From contig JBGAOK010000004.1 of assembly GCA_044221805.1 (NCBI GenBank), forward strand, positions 10,943 to 74,942: a DNA stretch of 64,000 bases, written 5' to 3'. A program made the translations under genes and the position numbers. Origin of the DNA: Meridianimarinicoccus sp044221805. GTDB lineage: Bacteria; Pseudomonadota; Alphaproteobacteria; Rhodobacterales; Rhodobacteraceae. Of the stretch, positions 1 through 7,694 are shown piece by piece (position 1 is the first letter of the stretch; the number at the start of each line of letters is the position of its first letter). The notes beneath the pieces are model-generated. The model was not told the origin of the DNA, did not search any database, and saw only the letters and a list, made by a program, of their open reading frames with translations.

Positions 1-865
1 AGTTCCTCCTCGTCGAGCGCGTCCACCTTGTTCAGGGCGAGGATCCGCGGCTTGTCGTCGAGTCCGGCGCCATAGGCCTCCAGCTCGCGGACGATCACCG
101 CATAGTCCTCGGCAATCGTTCCGGAGGTGCCATCCACGAGATGCAGGAGGACCGCGCAGCGCTCGACGTGGCCGAGGAACATGCCGCCGAGGCCCGCCCC
201 TCGTGCGCCCCCTCGATCAGCCCCGGAATGTCGGCGAGCACGAATTCCGCCCCGTCGACGCCGACGACGCCGAGGCCCGGATGCAGCGTGGTGAACGGAT
301 AGTCGGCGATCTTTGGCCGCGCGTTCGAGGTCGCGGCGAGGAAGGTCGACTTGCCGGCGTTCGGCAGCCCGACGAGGCCGGCGTCGGCGATCAGCTTCAG
401 CCGCAGCCAGAGTGTGCGCCCGACACCTTCCTGCCCGGCATTGGCGTTGCGGGGCGCCTGGTTGGTCGAGGTCTTGAAGCGCAGGTTGCCCCAGCCGCCG
501 TTGCCGCCGCGGGCGAGCAGCATTCGCTGGCCGACCGCGGTCAGGTCGGCAACCAGCGTCTCGCCGTCATCCTCGAGGATTTCGGTGCCGACCGGGACCT
601 TCAGCACGATGTCGTCGGCGCTCTTGCCCGTGCGCTGCTTGCCCATGCCGGGCTGGCCGTTCTTCGCGAAGAAATGCTGCTGGTAGCGGTAGTCGATCAG
701 CGTGTTGAGGCCTTCGACCGCCTCGGCCCAGACGTCTCCGCCCTTGCCGCCGTCGCCGCCGTCGGGGCCGCCGAACTCGACGAACTTCTCGTGCCGGAAG
801 CTGACGCAGCCGTGCCCGCCGCTGCCGGAGCGGATCTCGACCCGCGCGTGGTCCAGGAACTTCAC
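1..865 (-). CDS. obgE: GTPase Obg, 3' end outside window, one frameshift
   Basis: Obg is an essential GTPase that helps assemble the 50S ribosomal subunit and links it to stress and cell-cycle control. The start is GTG at 865, overlapping the GNAT stop codon as GTGA. The N-terminus has the glycine-rich Obg fold (GSGGHGCVSFRHEKF, then GGPDGGDGGKGG). The GTPase G1 loop GLPNAGKST and the G3 motif DIPGLIEGAHEG follow. After HEG the frame is lost. Restoring one G to the G4 run at about 197-200 gives AGLGGMFLGHVERCAVLLHLVDG, the normal Obg sequence, and the frame then continues to base 1. Because the gene is essential, a sequencing error is the likely cause. The rest of the GTPase domain lies beyond the window. 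Confidence 0.95.
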
Positions 866-1404
866 CGCGCCACCTCGCGCCGGTAGCGGAAGGTCGGCAC
901 CATGGCGCCGCGGGCCAGCGCATGCACCTCGCCGTCGCCGATATAGGCGAAGCCGTCGCGCACCAGCACCTTGGCCGAGCCGGCATTGTCCTGAAGCACC
1001 TCGGCAACGAGGGTGCGGAAGCCCACATCAGCCGCCCAGGCCGCCACCGCCTCCACCGCCTCGCTGGCGAAGCCCGTGCCCCAGAAGGCCGGCGCCACCC
1101 AGTAGCCAAGTTCGCCGACCCCCGGCTCGCGCCGCTTGACGCCGATCACGCCGACGAGGCCGTTCTCGTCGTCCTCGCCGGTGTCCATCGCCCAGACGGT
1201 TTCCCGGCTCTTCGGCGAGCGCACCCGCTCGATGAACGCCTCGGCCGCGCCGGGCGGATAGGGATGCGGGATCTCGGCCGTCATCCGCGCAACCCGGACG
1301 TCACTGGCGTAGAGCGCCACGAGGCCGGCGTCGGACGGGCGCAGCGGCCGCAGCCGCAGCCGCTCGGCGGTCAGGATGGGCTGGGGCGTTATCGTCTCCG
1401 ACAT
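862..1404 (-). CDS. GNAT family N-acetyltransferase (RimJ/RimL-like)
   Basis: This protein of about 180 residues resembles the acetyltransferase_3 group of GNAT enzymes, which transfer acetyl from acetyl-CoA to protein N-termini or small amines. Visible signatures are TAERLRLRPLRPSDA near the N-terminus, GVIGVKRREPGVGELGYWVAPAFWGTG (the beta-bulge and acetyl-CoA loop) and a C-terminal VLVRDGFAYIGDG. I chose the ATG at 1404 (MSETITPQP) over an in-frame ATG 60 bases upstream because family homology begins there. The gene sits between rpmA and obgE and overlaps the obgE start by four bases, so it is translationally coupled. A GNAT gene in this position is common in alphaproteobacteria. The substrate cannot be read from sequence. 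Confidence 0.88.
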   Translation of the reverse strand: MSETITPQPILTAERLRLRPLRPSDAGLVALYASDVRVARMTAEIPHPYPPGAAEAFIERVRSPKSRETVWAMDTGEDDENGLVGVIGVKRREPGVGELGYWVAPAFWGTGFASEAVEAVAAWAADVGFRTLVAEVLQDNAGSAKVLVRDGFAYIGDGEVHALARGAMVPTFRYRREVAR

Positions 1405-1483
1405 GGTCGGGGAACCCTCGACTGAAACGAAGAAGGCCGGCGCAAACCGCCGGCCTTTCGGCATCGCGCCGATGAGGACGGGC

Positions 1484-1753
1484 TTACTCGGCGGCTTCCG
1501 CCACCGGCAGGACCGACACGAAGGTCCGGCCCTTCAGCCCGGTGTGGAAGGTCACCTGACCCTCCGTCACCGCGAAGATGGTGTGGTCGCGGCCGAGGCC
1601 GACGCCGGCGCCCGGCCAGAACTTGGTGCCGCGCTGGCGCACGACGATGTTGCCCGGGGCGACGATCTCGCCGCCGAACCTCTTGACGCCGAGCCGCCGG
1701 CCCTTGCTGTCGCGCCCGTTCCGGGACGAGCCGCCTGCCTTCTTGTGTGCCAT
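1484..1753 (-). CDS. rpmA: 50S ribosomal protein L27
   Basis: This is an 89-residue L27 of the large ribosomal subunit, located near the peptidyl-transferase centre. The N-terminus MAHKKAGGSSRNGRDSKGRR and the following LGVKRFGGE are the diagnostic L27 signature. The length matches the family. It is cotranscribed with rplU just upstream (13-base gap), as in nearly all bacteria. Confidence 0.98.
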   Translation of the reverse strand: MAHKKAGGSSRNGRDSKGRRLGVKRFGGEIVAPGNIVVRQRGTKFWPGAGVGLGRDHTIFAVTEGQVTFHTGLKGRTFVSVLPVAEAAE

Positions 1754-1766
1754 CTCTCTCGTCTCC

Positions 1767-2165
1767 TCAGATCGCGGCCGGCTCGGCCACGGCGTCGGGC
1801 GCCGCCGGCGATGCCGCGGGAATCTCGGCCTCGGCCTTCGCCGCCGTCAGGCCGTTGCCGGAAATGTCGGTGATCCGCACCCGGGTCAGGTACTGGCGAT
1901 GACCGCGCCGGCGCTGCGACGAATGCTTGCGCCGCCGCTTCTTGAACGAGATCACCTTCTCGCCGCGCAGCTGCTCCAGCACCTCGGCCGTCACCACCGC
2001 CCCGTCGATGAAGGGCGCGCCGATCGTCGGAGCGTCTCCGCCCAGCATCAGCACGTCCTGGAACACCACCGACTCGCCGACGTCTGCGGTCAGCTTCTCG
2101 ACGATCAGAATGTCGTTGGCGGCAACCTTGTATTGCTTGCCGCCGGTCTTCATCACCGCGAACAT
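1767..2165 (-). CDS. rplU: 50S ribosomal protein L21
   Basis: L21 binds 23S rRNA together with L20. The start is the ATG at 2165 (MFAVMKTGGKQYKVAAND), preceded by a GAGGAAG ribosome-binding site. A longer reading frame upstream adds an unconserved arginine-rich stretch and is not used. The conserved FKKRRRKHSSQRRRGHRQ segment is present. The C-terminus carries an alanine- and proline-rich extension of about 25 residues (AAKAEAEIPAASPAAP...), a tail common in alphaproteobacterial L21. It is the first gene of the rplU-rpmA-GNAT-obgE run. Confidence 0.97.
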   Translation of the reverse strand: MFAVMKTGGKQYKVAANDILIVEKLTADVGESVVFQDVLMLGGDAPTIGAPFIDGAVVTAEVLEQLRGEKVISFKKRRRKHSSQRRRGHRQYLTRVRITDISGNGLTAAKAEAEIPAASPAAPDAVAEPAAI

Positions 2166-2460
2166 CGCGTCTTCCTCTTCTTCGACCCGCGTCCTGCGGC
2201 CCCGGGAAGCCCGGTGTTCGTGCGGGGGACGGGCCCCCGCGCCTGCGGACAGCGCGCTTGTCACGTCATGCGTCCGCCGGAACCGGAGGCGCCGACGGGA
2301 AGCGCGTATATCGCGAAGTCGGGGGCGGGAGTCAACGGGTTCCCGGCATGGTGCGCACGCCGGTGTACGGCGCCAGAAGCGGGCTAACCGTAGGTCTGGG
2401 TCCCCAGCGAGCGGACCGGCGCGGCGGCGCAGTCCGCGAGCAGACAGCCGCCGACCGACG
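2166..2460. other. Intergenic region upstream of rplU, no gene seen
   Basis: These 295 bases separate the ribosomal block from the stress-response kinase. They must hold the rplU promoter (minus strand) and the kinase transcript end. I looked for a tRNA or a clear hairpin terminator and found neither. No ORF here resembles a protein. Confidence 0.5.
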
Positions 2461-3999
2461 TCAGCTTTCGGCGAGCCTGTCCGCCGGGAAGCGGATCGCG
2501 CAGGCGACGCCTTCCGCCGGGAAGTCGAGGCGGACCTCGCCGCCCAGCGACGCGCCGGTCAGTCGCTCCAGCAGCAGCCGGCCGAAGCCGCGGCGGGCGG
2601 GGGCGTCAACCGCCGGGCCACCCTGCTCGCGCCAGTGCACCGCCACGTGTCCGTCCACCCGGTCCCAGTCGACCCGCACCCGCCCCTCGGCGACCGACAG
2701 CGCGCCGTGGCGCACGGCGTTCACCGTGAGCTCGTGAAAGGCGAGGCCCAGCGTCTGCGCCGCATCGGGATCGAGTTTCAGCCGCGGTCCCGCCATGCTG
2801 ACCTGCGAACCGCGCGGATCGATGCTCGGCGCTAGGTTGGCGGCCAGCAGCGCGCCGATCTCCGCCCCCGACCAGGCCTCCTCGACCAGCAGGTCGTGGG
2901 ACGCAGCCATCGCCCGGAGCCGTGCGGAGAAGTCGGTGACAAAGGTGTCGACGTCCGGAGCAAGACTTGCGGTCTTGCGGGCCATCGACTGGATGACCGC
3001 GAGCAGATTCTTCGAGCGGTGCGTCAGCTCGCGCATGACCGACCGCATGCGCTCCTCCGCCCGCCGCCGCTCCGTCAGGTCGAGCGCCGTGCCGATGACC
3101 CCGGTCGCCACGCCATCCGAATCGAGCCGGGGCTCGAGGTGAAGCTCGTAGAAGCGCGGAATGCCGGACAGCGTCACGTCCATCTCCAGCGTCTCGCTGG
3201 CCCTTGCGGCAAGGACACGCCGCTTCGCCGGCACGAGCAGCCGCCTGTCCGCCTCGGAAAACACCGTCTCGTCGGTCCTGCCGATGAAGTCCTCGGCCCG
3301 CGTCCCCGGCGGCGGGTTGTAGAGGAAGGTGAAACGCAGGTCGGTGTCCTGCTCGAACACCGTGATCGGCAGGGTGTCTAGCGCCAGTTCGAACCGGCGA
3401 TAGGCCTCGCTCAGCTGGGCCGCCATCGCAGCCAGCCTCAACTCGCCCTTGCGCTGCTCGGTCACGTCGATCGCGGTCGAGAGCACCCCGCTGATCCGGC
3501 CGTCGGGCGCCCGAATCGGGCTCGCCGTCATGTCGAAATGCAGCACGCCGGCGTCGCCGACGACCGTCACCCGATCCGTCACCGACATGCCCGTCGCGAG
3601 CGCCCGGCGTTGCAGCTCGGTCGCGGGGGAAGCGTCGGGATCGGCGCCCGCTCCTCCGTTCCCCGCAGCAAGTCCCGGCCGCAGGTTGTGAACCCAGGTG
3701 AGCGCGAGCGAACGGTCCTGGGCAAAAGCGGTGATCGCCGGGTTCGCCAGCATCAGGTCGAAGCGTTGCCGGCTCTCGTCGCGTTCGTGCGTCCGCTCGG
3801 CCAGCCGCGCCTCCAGTCCGTCGCACTCCGCCCGCCCGTGCCGCCGCCCGAGAAGGAGCCCGACCGCCGCCCCGATCAGCAGCGCAGCAACCGCGACGGC
3901 GGCGACCGCGGTCACCGGCGCCGGGACTGAAAGCACGCCGAAAGCGGCCAGCTGACCGAGGGCGACGTCTATCTGCACAGGTTCAAGATGCACGGGCAT
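2461..3999 (-). CDS. HWE-family PAS sensor histidine kinase, probable PhyR kinase
   Basis: This is a membrane-anchored sensor kinase of about 512 residues. One hydrophobic segment lies at residues 27-50, followed by a short coiled stretch and two PAS domains. The HWE/HisKA_2 catalytic region follows, with phosphoacceptor His near 327 in ELTHRSKNLLAVIQSMARKT, an N-box HELTVNAVRHGAL near 422 and the WREQGGP motif. HWE and HisKA_2 kinases are the usual phosphodonors for PhyR in the alphaproteobacterial general stress response, and phyR lies 400 bases away. The start at 3999 is supported by a perfect EcfG promoter whose -10 element ends at 4033: the two upstream in-frame ATGs (4101, 4068) would lie outside that transcript. 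No ligand-specific sensor domain is recognisable. Confidence 0.88.
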   Translation of the reverse strand: MPVHLEPVQIDVALGQLAAFGVLSVPAPVTAVAAVAVAALLIGAAVGLLLGRRHGRAECDGLEARLAERTHERDESRQRFDLMLANPAITAFAQDRSLALTWVHNLRPGLAAGNGGAGADPDASPATELQRRALATGMSVTDRVTVVGDAGVLHFDMTASPIRAPDGRISGVLSTAIDVTEQRKGELRLAAMAAQLSEAYRRFELALDTLPITVFEQDTDLRFTFLYNPPPGTRAEDFIGRTDETVFSEADRRLLVPAKRRVLAARASETLEMDVTLSGIPRFYELHLEPRLDSDGVATGVIGTALDLTERRRAEERMRSVMRELTHRSKNLLAVIQSMARKTASLAPDVDTFVTDFSARLRAMAASHDLLVEEAWSGAEIGALLAANLAPSIDPRGSQVSMAGPRLKLDPDAAQTLGLAFHELTVNAVRHGALSVAEGRVRVDWDRVDGHVAVHWREQGGPAVDAPARRGFGRLLLERLTGASLGGEVRLDFPAEGVACAIRFPADRLAES

Positions 4000-4032
4000 G
4001 GGCGGACACGGCAAACGCGGAAACTCCCGGCA

Positions 4033-4057
4033 AACGTATGCCGAGCACAGGCGTTCC
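4033..4057 (-). promoter_or_regulatory. EcfG-type promoter for the HWE kinase
   Basis: On the minus strand GGAAC (4057-4053) is followed by exactly 16 bases and then CGTT (4036-4033), the consensus -35/-10 pair recognised by EcfG sigma factors. It lies about 33 bases upstream of the chosen kinase start. This puts the kinase under its own stress regulon, a positive feedback loop. Confidence 0.8.
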
Positions 4058-4093
4058 GCCCGATCCATGTTCCATCGCCTGCCCTGCCCGGCC

Positions 4094-4118
4094 GGAACCA
4101 CTTCGAATCCGCGGCGTT
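4094..4118 (+). promoter_or_regulatory. EcfG-type promoter for the CsbD-like gene
   Basis: GGAAC (4094-4098), a 16-base spacer and CGTT (4115-4118) match the EcfG consensus exactly. The element is 33 bases upstream of the csbD-like ATG. It is oriented away from the kinase promoter, so the two stress promoters are divergent and about 36 bases apart at their -35 boxes. Confidence 0.85.
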
Positions 4119-4151
4119 GACCGGAAATCAGAGCCAGAAGGAGGATCGAAC

Positions 4152-4352
4152 ATGAACTGGGATCGTATCGAAGGCAACTGGAAGCAGTTCAAGGGCAAGG
4201 TCCAGCAGCAGTGGGGCGCCCTGACCGATGATGACCTCGACAAGATCGAGGGCCGTCAGGAAGAGCTTCAGGGGCTTATTCAGGAGCGTTACGGCAAGAG
4301 CAAGGATGAAGCCAGCCGAGCCGTCGATGACTGGCTGGCCAAGGTGAATTGA
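4152..4352 (+). CDS. CsbD-like stress response protein
   Basis: This is a 66-residue soluble protein of the CsbD family, small helical proteins induced by general stress sigma factors; their molecular function is unknown. The signature MNWDRIEGNWKQFKGKVQQQW, then LTDDDLDKIEGRQEELQGLI, matches family members such as YjbJ. The ATG at 4152 has an AAGGAGG ribosome-binding site. The gene is driven by the perfect EcfG promoter at 4094-4118, which agrees with the family's expected regulation. Confidence 0.93.
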   Translation: MNWDRIEGNWKQFKGKVQQQWGALTDDDLDKIEGRQEELQGLIQERYGKSKDEASRAVDDWLAKVN

Positions 4353-4367
4353 GTCACTGAAGGCGAC

Positions 4368-4387
4368 GGCCCGACGCCTGTCGGGCC
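4368..4387. terminator. Bidirectional hairpin between csbD and phyR
   Basis: GGCCCGAC (4368-4375), the loop GCCT and GTCGGGCC (4380-4387) form a perfect 8-bp stem in the 46-base gap between two convergent genes. There is no long T run on either side, so termination strength is uncertain. Confidence 0.55.
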
Positions 4388-4398
4388 GCCGCCCGATC

Positions 4399-5208
4399 TC
4401 AGGCCGCCAGAGAGGCGCGGGTCCGGAAGAACAGGGCCTGGCTGATGGTCGCCTTGACCGCATTCGGGTCGTACGGCTTGGTGATCAGGAAGGTCGGCTC
4501 CGGTCGCTCGCCGGTCAGGAGCCGCTCGGGGAACGAGGTGACGAATATGACCGGAACCTCCACGAAGCCCAGCATCTCCCGCACCGCATCGAGCCCGGAT
4601 GATCCGTCTGCCAGCTGGATATCGGCAAGGACCAGACCCGGGCTTTGGCCCCGTGCCGCCTGAACGGCCTGCGTCGCCGTGCGCGCCACGCTCGTGACCC
4701 GGTGCCCGAGGCTTTCGACGATCTCGCAGAGATCGAGCGAAATCAGGGCCTCGTCCTCGATGATGAGAACATCCGTGGCGGTCTGCCGCTCGATCTCCGC
4801 CACTGCCGCCGCAACCAGCCGTTCGATTTCCGGAACGCTATGCCCGGTGATGAGGCTGGCCTCCCGCGGCCGGAACCCCTCCAGAGTCGAAAGCAGCAGC
4901 ACCTGCCGCCCCTCGGGCTCCATGCCGGACAGCCGCTCGCGGGCGGTCCTCTCGCCCTCGTCGACGATGCTGATCGGCTCCTGCACCGGACCGACTTCCT
5001 CGAAGCTGGTCCAGAGCTCATGGAACAGACGGTACAGCGCGATCCTGGCGCCGTCCTTCATGTCGAGCACCGCCGGATTGGCCACGACAGCCTCCAGACA
5101 GGCCATCACATGCGCGTCCCCGCTGGCCTGCGAGCCCGTCAGGGCTCGCGCATAACGGCGCAGGTAGGGAAGGTGGGGCGCGATTTCTTGAGAAAGCCGG
5201 GGGGACAT
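4399..5208 (-). CDS. phyR: General stress response anti-anti-sigma regulator PhyR
   Basis: PhyR has an N-terminal sigma-like domain and a C-terminal receiver domain. When phosphorylated it binds NepR and so releases EcfG. The 269-residue product fits. Residues 1-135 resemble ECF sigma regions 2 and 4 without being a true sigma (LPYLRRYARALTGSQASGD..., VLLLSTLEGFRPREASLITG). Residues 146-262 are a receiver with acidic pair E151/D152, phosphoacceptor D196 (VLADIQLADG), T224 and K244. The ATG at 5208 was chosen because homology starts there; the open frame runs 109 codons further upstream with unrelated sequence. It is divergent from nepR-ecfG. Confidence 0.95.
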   Translation of the reverse strand: MSPRLSQEIAPHLPYLRRYARALTGSQASGDAHVMACLEAVVANPAVLDMKDGARIALYRLFHELWTSFEEVGPVQEPISIVDEGERTARERLSGMEPEGRQVLLLSTLEGFRPREASLITGHSVPEIERLVAAAVAEIERQTATDVLIIEDEALISLDLCEIVESLGHRVTSVARTATQAVQAARGQSPGLVLADIQLADGSSGLDAVREMLGFVEVPVIFVTSFPERLLTGERPEPTFLITKPYDPNAVKATISQALFFRTRASLAA

Positions 5209-5304
5209 AGTAGGTTTCAACCTCTCGGTGCAAATCCTGGTCCTTGGCAAACCGTCGCTCAGCGACTGCCGACGGACACGTCCGTTCAAGCGCCGAGGCG
5301 GCAA

Positions 5305-5329
5305 AAGGTTCCCGATGATCGGGAACCTT
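5305..5329. promoter_or_regulatory. 25-bp palindrome holding back-to-back EcfG -35 elements
   Basis: A perfect inverted repeat (12-bp arms, one central base) lies between phyR and nepR. Each arm contains GGAAC on its outward strand: 5322-5326 on plus, 5312-5308 on minus. On the plus strand a 16-base spacer leads to CATTTT at 5343-5348, close to the CGTT -10 element. On the minus strand the -10 match (GCTT) is weaker. I read it as a shared divergent EcfG promoter for phyR and nepR-ecfG. The palindrome could also be an operator or form a hairpin in either transcript. Confidence 0.6.
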
Positions 5330-5410
5330 CGGCGGATCCGCGCATTTTGCAGGTGTGTAATGACTCCCGAAGGCAAGCCGAGCAAGGCGGAACGATCGGA
5401 AGACAAGGCA

Positions 5411-5659
5411 ATGTCGGACATGGAAACCCCAGCCCAGGAAGCGTCGCCCACGGGCCGCTCGGCGGACGTCGGCCACAAGCGCGCAGCCGGCGGCGGCCGC
5501 CGTCCGCCCCAGCCCCCCGGTCCGGGAAATCGCAAGGAAGACTGGATCGCCCACCAGCTCCGCCGGGTCTACGATGGCGCGGCCGAGGAGGAGATTCCGA
5601 AGAGCATGCTCGACCTGCTGCGGGCGCTCGACGAGTCCGACGGGGAGGCAAAGGGGTGA
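5411..5659 (+). CDS. nepR: Anti-sigma factor NepR
   Basis: NepR sequesters EcfG until phosphorylated PhyR displaces it. The 82-residue product has a charged, proline-rich N-terminus and the conserved NepR core WIAHQLRRVYDGAAEEEIPKSM followed by LDLLRALDE. The start at 5411 (MSDMETPAQ) is preferred over an in-frame ATG at 5360, because the predicted EcfG transcript would begin only a few bases before 5360. Its stop overlaps the ecfG start as GTGA, so the sigma and anti-sigma are translationally coupled. Confidence 0.9.
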   Translation: MSDMETPAQEASPTGRSADVGHKRAAGGGRRPPQPPGPGNRKEDWIAHQLRRVYDGAAEEEIPKSMLDLLRALDESDGEAKG

Positions 5660-6207
5660 CCGCATCCTTCAGGGACCAGCTGGTCGAGGCAATCCCGATG
5701 CTTCGCGGCTTCGCCCGCTCGATCAGCGGCAACGCCGACCGCGCCGACGATCTGGTGCAGGAGACGCTCGCAAAGGCGATCGCCAACCGAGACAAGTACA
5801 AGATGGGCACGAACCTGCATGCCTGGCTCGTCACCATCCTGCGCAACCAGTACTATTCCGAGGGCCGGCGGCGCTGGCGCGAGGTGTCCGACGCCGAAGG
5901 CACGCACGCCGCCCGGCTCGTCGACATGCCGAGCCACTCCGCGCGGATGGAGCTCCGGGAATTCATGGCGGCGCTGCAGGTGCTCGCACCGGACCAGCGT
6001 GAGGCGCTGGTGCTGGTCGGGGCCAGCGGCCTTTCCTACGAGGAAGCCGCCGAGGTGCTTGGCACCCGCGTCGGCACGGTCAAGAGCCGGGTCTCGCGCG
6101 CCCGTGCCCGCCTTGAGGTCCTGCTCGGCGGCGGCGAGCGGTTCGACCGGGACGACGAGGCGGTGGCGAAGTCCGCCACCCGGCTGCGCCAGGCGCTCTC
6201 GGCCTGA
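5656..6207 (+). CDS. ecfG: ECF sigma factor EcfG (general stress response)
   Basis: This 183-residue ECF15-type sigma directs RNA polymerase to GGAAC-N16-CGTT promoters. Region 2 is seen in LRGFARSISGNADRADDLVQ and LHAWLVTILRNQYYSEGRRR. Region 4 contains LAPDQREALVLVGASGLSYEE and the recognition helix AAEVLGTRVGTVKSRVSRAR. The start is GTG at 5656 within the nepR stop, with a GGGGAGG ribosome-binding site. Finding its exact promoter motif twice within 1.6 kb upstream supports the assignment. Confidence 0.95.
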   Translation: MTASFRDQLVEAIPMLRGFARSISGNADRADDLVQETLAKAIANRDKYKMGTNLHAWLVTILRNQYYSEGRRRWREVSDAEGTHAARLVDMPSHSARMELREFMAALQVLAPDQREALVLVGASGLSYEEAAEVLGTRVGTVKSRVSRARARLEVLLGGGERFDRDDEAVAKSATRLRQALSA

Positions 6208-6228
6208 CAACACTGAGGAGTTCCCGAG

Positions 6229-6417
6229 ATGCCGGCGAAATCCAGGGCCCAGCAGAAGGCGGCCGGGGCGGCGCTGTCCGCGAAGCGCGGCGAAACCAGC
6301 AAGAGCGACCTCAAGGGCGCGTCGCGCGAGATGGTGGAGTCGATGACCGAGAAGGAAATCGAGGACCTCGCCGCGACGAAGCACAGGGGCAAGCCGGAGC
6401 GGGTCGGCAAGGACTGA
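6229..6417 (+). CDS. Small DUF3008 family protein
   Basis: This is a 62-residue basic protein (MPAKSRAQQKAAGAALSAKR..., then KSDLKGASREMVESMTEKEI) of the DUF3008 family, whose function is unknown. A GAGGAG ribosome-binding site precedes the ATG, and the gene starts 21 bases after ecfG, so it is probably cotranscribed. Members of this family often sit near stress genes in alphaproteobacteria. Confidence 0.85.
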   Translation: MPAKSRAQQKAAGAALSAKRGETSKSDLKGASREMVESMTEKEIEDLAATKHRGKPERVGKD

Positions 6418-6436
6418 TATCGGGAACCCGAAAAGA

Positions 6437-6461
6437 AACGCCCGCCAGTGTGGCGGGCGTT
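6437..6461. terminator. Bidirectional terminator after DUF3008 and bioY
   Basis: AACGCCCGCCA (6437-6447), a three-base loop and TGGCGGGCGTT (6451-6461) make a perfect 11-bp stem between convergent genes. On the minus strand the sequence beyond it reads CTTTTCGG, a short T run that would serve bioY. Confidence 0.8.
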
Positions 6462-6479
6462 CTGGTCTGGTCGCTGAGT

Positions 6480-7118
6480 TCAGGTGCGGGCGTCGCCGAC
6501 CAGCTTCCAAACGCCCGGAACGATCAGCGCGGCGAGGCCGAGCTTCAGGGCGTCACCGATCAGGAACGGCGTCAGGCCCCAGGCCAGCGTCTGATCGGTC
6601 ACGGAGGCATACTTGCTCGGGTCGAACAGGCCGTTCGCCACCAGATAGCCGAGCCAGAGCAGGCCCGGAACATAGATGAGCACGTTGCCCGCGAGCAGTG
6701 CCGCGGCCATGCCGGGAACGCTGCGGTCCCAGCCCCGGCGTGCCGCGTAGCCGAGGGCGATCGTGGCGAGCACATAGCCCAGCAGGTAGCCGCCCGTCGC
6801 GCCCATCATGTAGGTAAGGCCGTACTTCTCGGCAGACGAGCTCTGGAACACGTCGAAGCCGAGGGCACCGATCAGCATCCAGGCCGCCATCGTGGCGAGT
6901 CCGAGCCGCGGGCCATAGGCCGCGCCGATCGTCAGGACCGCAAAGGTGCCGAGGCTGATCGCAACCGGCGACGGCCAGACCGGGACCTTGATCTTCGCGC
7001 AGATGGCGAGAACCGCGACGCCGACGACCACGAGCACCGCCCGCTTCACCCAGAGGCCGGCACCTTCCGCCGGCCAGATCGCCTCGGTCAGGACATTTCG
7101 GGATGCGGTTTCGGCCAT
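6480..7118 (-). CDS. bioY: Biotin transporter substrate-binding subunit BioY
   Basis: BioY is the membrane S component of the biotin ECF transporter. The 212-residue protein has about six hydrophobic segments and the family motifs AKIKVPVWPSPVAISLGTFA (N-terminal, substrate side), the GATGGYLLGY motif and a C-terminal GDALKLGLAAL. The start at 7118 (MAETASRNVL) gives the standard length. No energy-coupling BioM or BioN genes are adjacent, so it either works alone or with a shared module elsewhere. Confidence 0.92.
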   Translation of the reverse strand: MAETASRNVLTEAIWPAEGAGLWVKRAVLVVVGVAVLAICAKIKVPVWPSPVAISLGTFAVLTIGAAYGPRLGLATMAAWMLIGALGFDVFQSSSAEKYGLTYMMGATGGYLLGYVLATIALGYAARRGWDRSVPGMAAALLAGNVLIYVPGLLWLGYLVANGLFDPSKYASVTDQTLAWGLTPFLIGDALKLGLAALIVPGVWKLVGDART

Positions 7119-7200
7119 GGTCGCTCCGGTCGCTGATGGGATGCTCACCCCCGTGATGCCGCAATCGCGAAGTCCTGTCCAGCACGGCGGCGCTGGCCGG

Positions 7201-7617
7201 TCATCGACGCGGCGAGAAGCGCGAGACCATGGCGTAGTCCTTGCGCGGCCCGGTGACGCGCCATTCCGCCTCCCAGCGCGGCCAGCGGGCAAAACTGTAC
7301 CGGACGCGGTAGGTGTCGGGCGGGCAGTCGTGGGTGTCGGCCGGATCGCTCTCGTCCGGCAGGAAGCGGTGGAAGTAGCGCCCGTCCCCGAACAGGACCT
7401 CGATCGACCCGGCCCCGCCGTCGCGCCAGAGATAGTCCCGCGTCGCGGTCATCGGCGCGGCCTCGCCGAGCACGAGCATCCCTTCCTCGCGGTAGTGCAG
7501 GCCGTCGGGAACCGGCCGGAAGCGGGCGCGGCCGGTGAAGCGCCCGGTCTGGCCGGCGCGGACATCCTCGATCGTGCGGTCGATGTCCCAGTCGCCGGCG
7601 AAGGCCGCGAGATGCAT
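7201..7617 (-). CDS. DUF6314 family protein
   Basis: This 138-residue soluble protein resembles the DUF6314 family of unknown function, small beta-rich proteins. Visible features are an N-terminal FAGDWDIDRTIEDVRAGQ, RFRPVPDGLHYREEG in the middle and aromatic-rich strands (YRVRYSFARWPRWEAEWRV). The ATG at 7617 begins the homologous part; the open frame continues upstream with unconserved sequence. It is divergent from purB. Confidence 0.75.
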   Translation of the reverse strand: MHLAAFAGDWDIDRTIEDVRAGQTGRFTGRARFRPVPDGLHYREEGMLVLGEAAPMTATRDYLWRDGGAGSIEVLFGDGRYFHRFLPDESDPADTHDCPPDTYRVRYSFARWPRWEAEWRVTGPRKDYAMVSRFSPRR

Positions 7618-7694
7618 GCGAGTCCTCGCTTGTCGCAGGGTCCCCGTCAGTCTATCAGACGGCCCGCTCCCCTTGAAGGCACCCGGAGGCCGTG

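Noticed and set aside
2166..2460. tRNA or leader RNA upstream of rplU
   Set aside because: No cloverleaf, T-loop sequence or clear attenuator hairpin could be found.
6421..6450. EcfG promoter at GGAAC near 6424
   Set aside because: No CGTT-like element lies 16-17 bases downstream, and the site is inside a terminator region between convergent genes.
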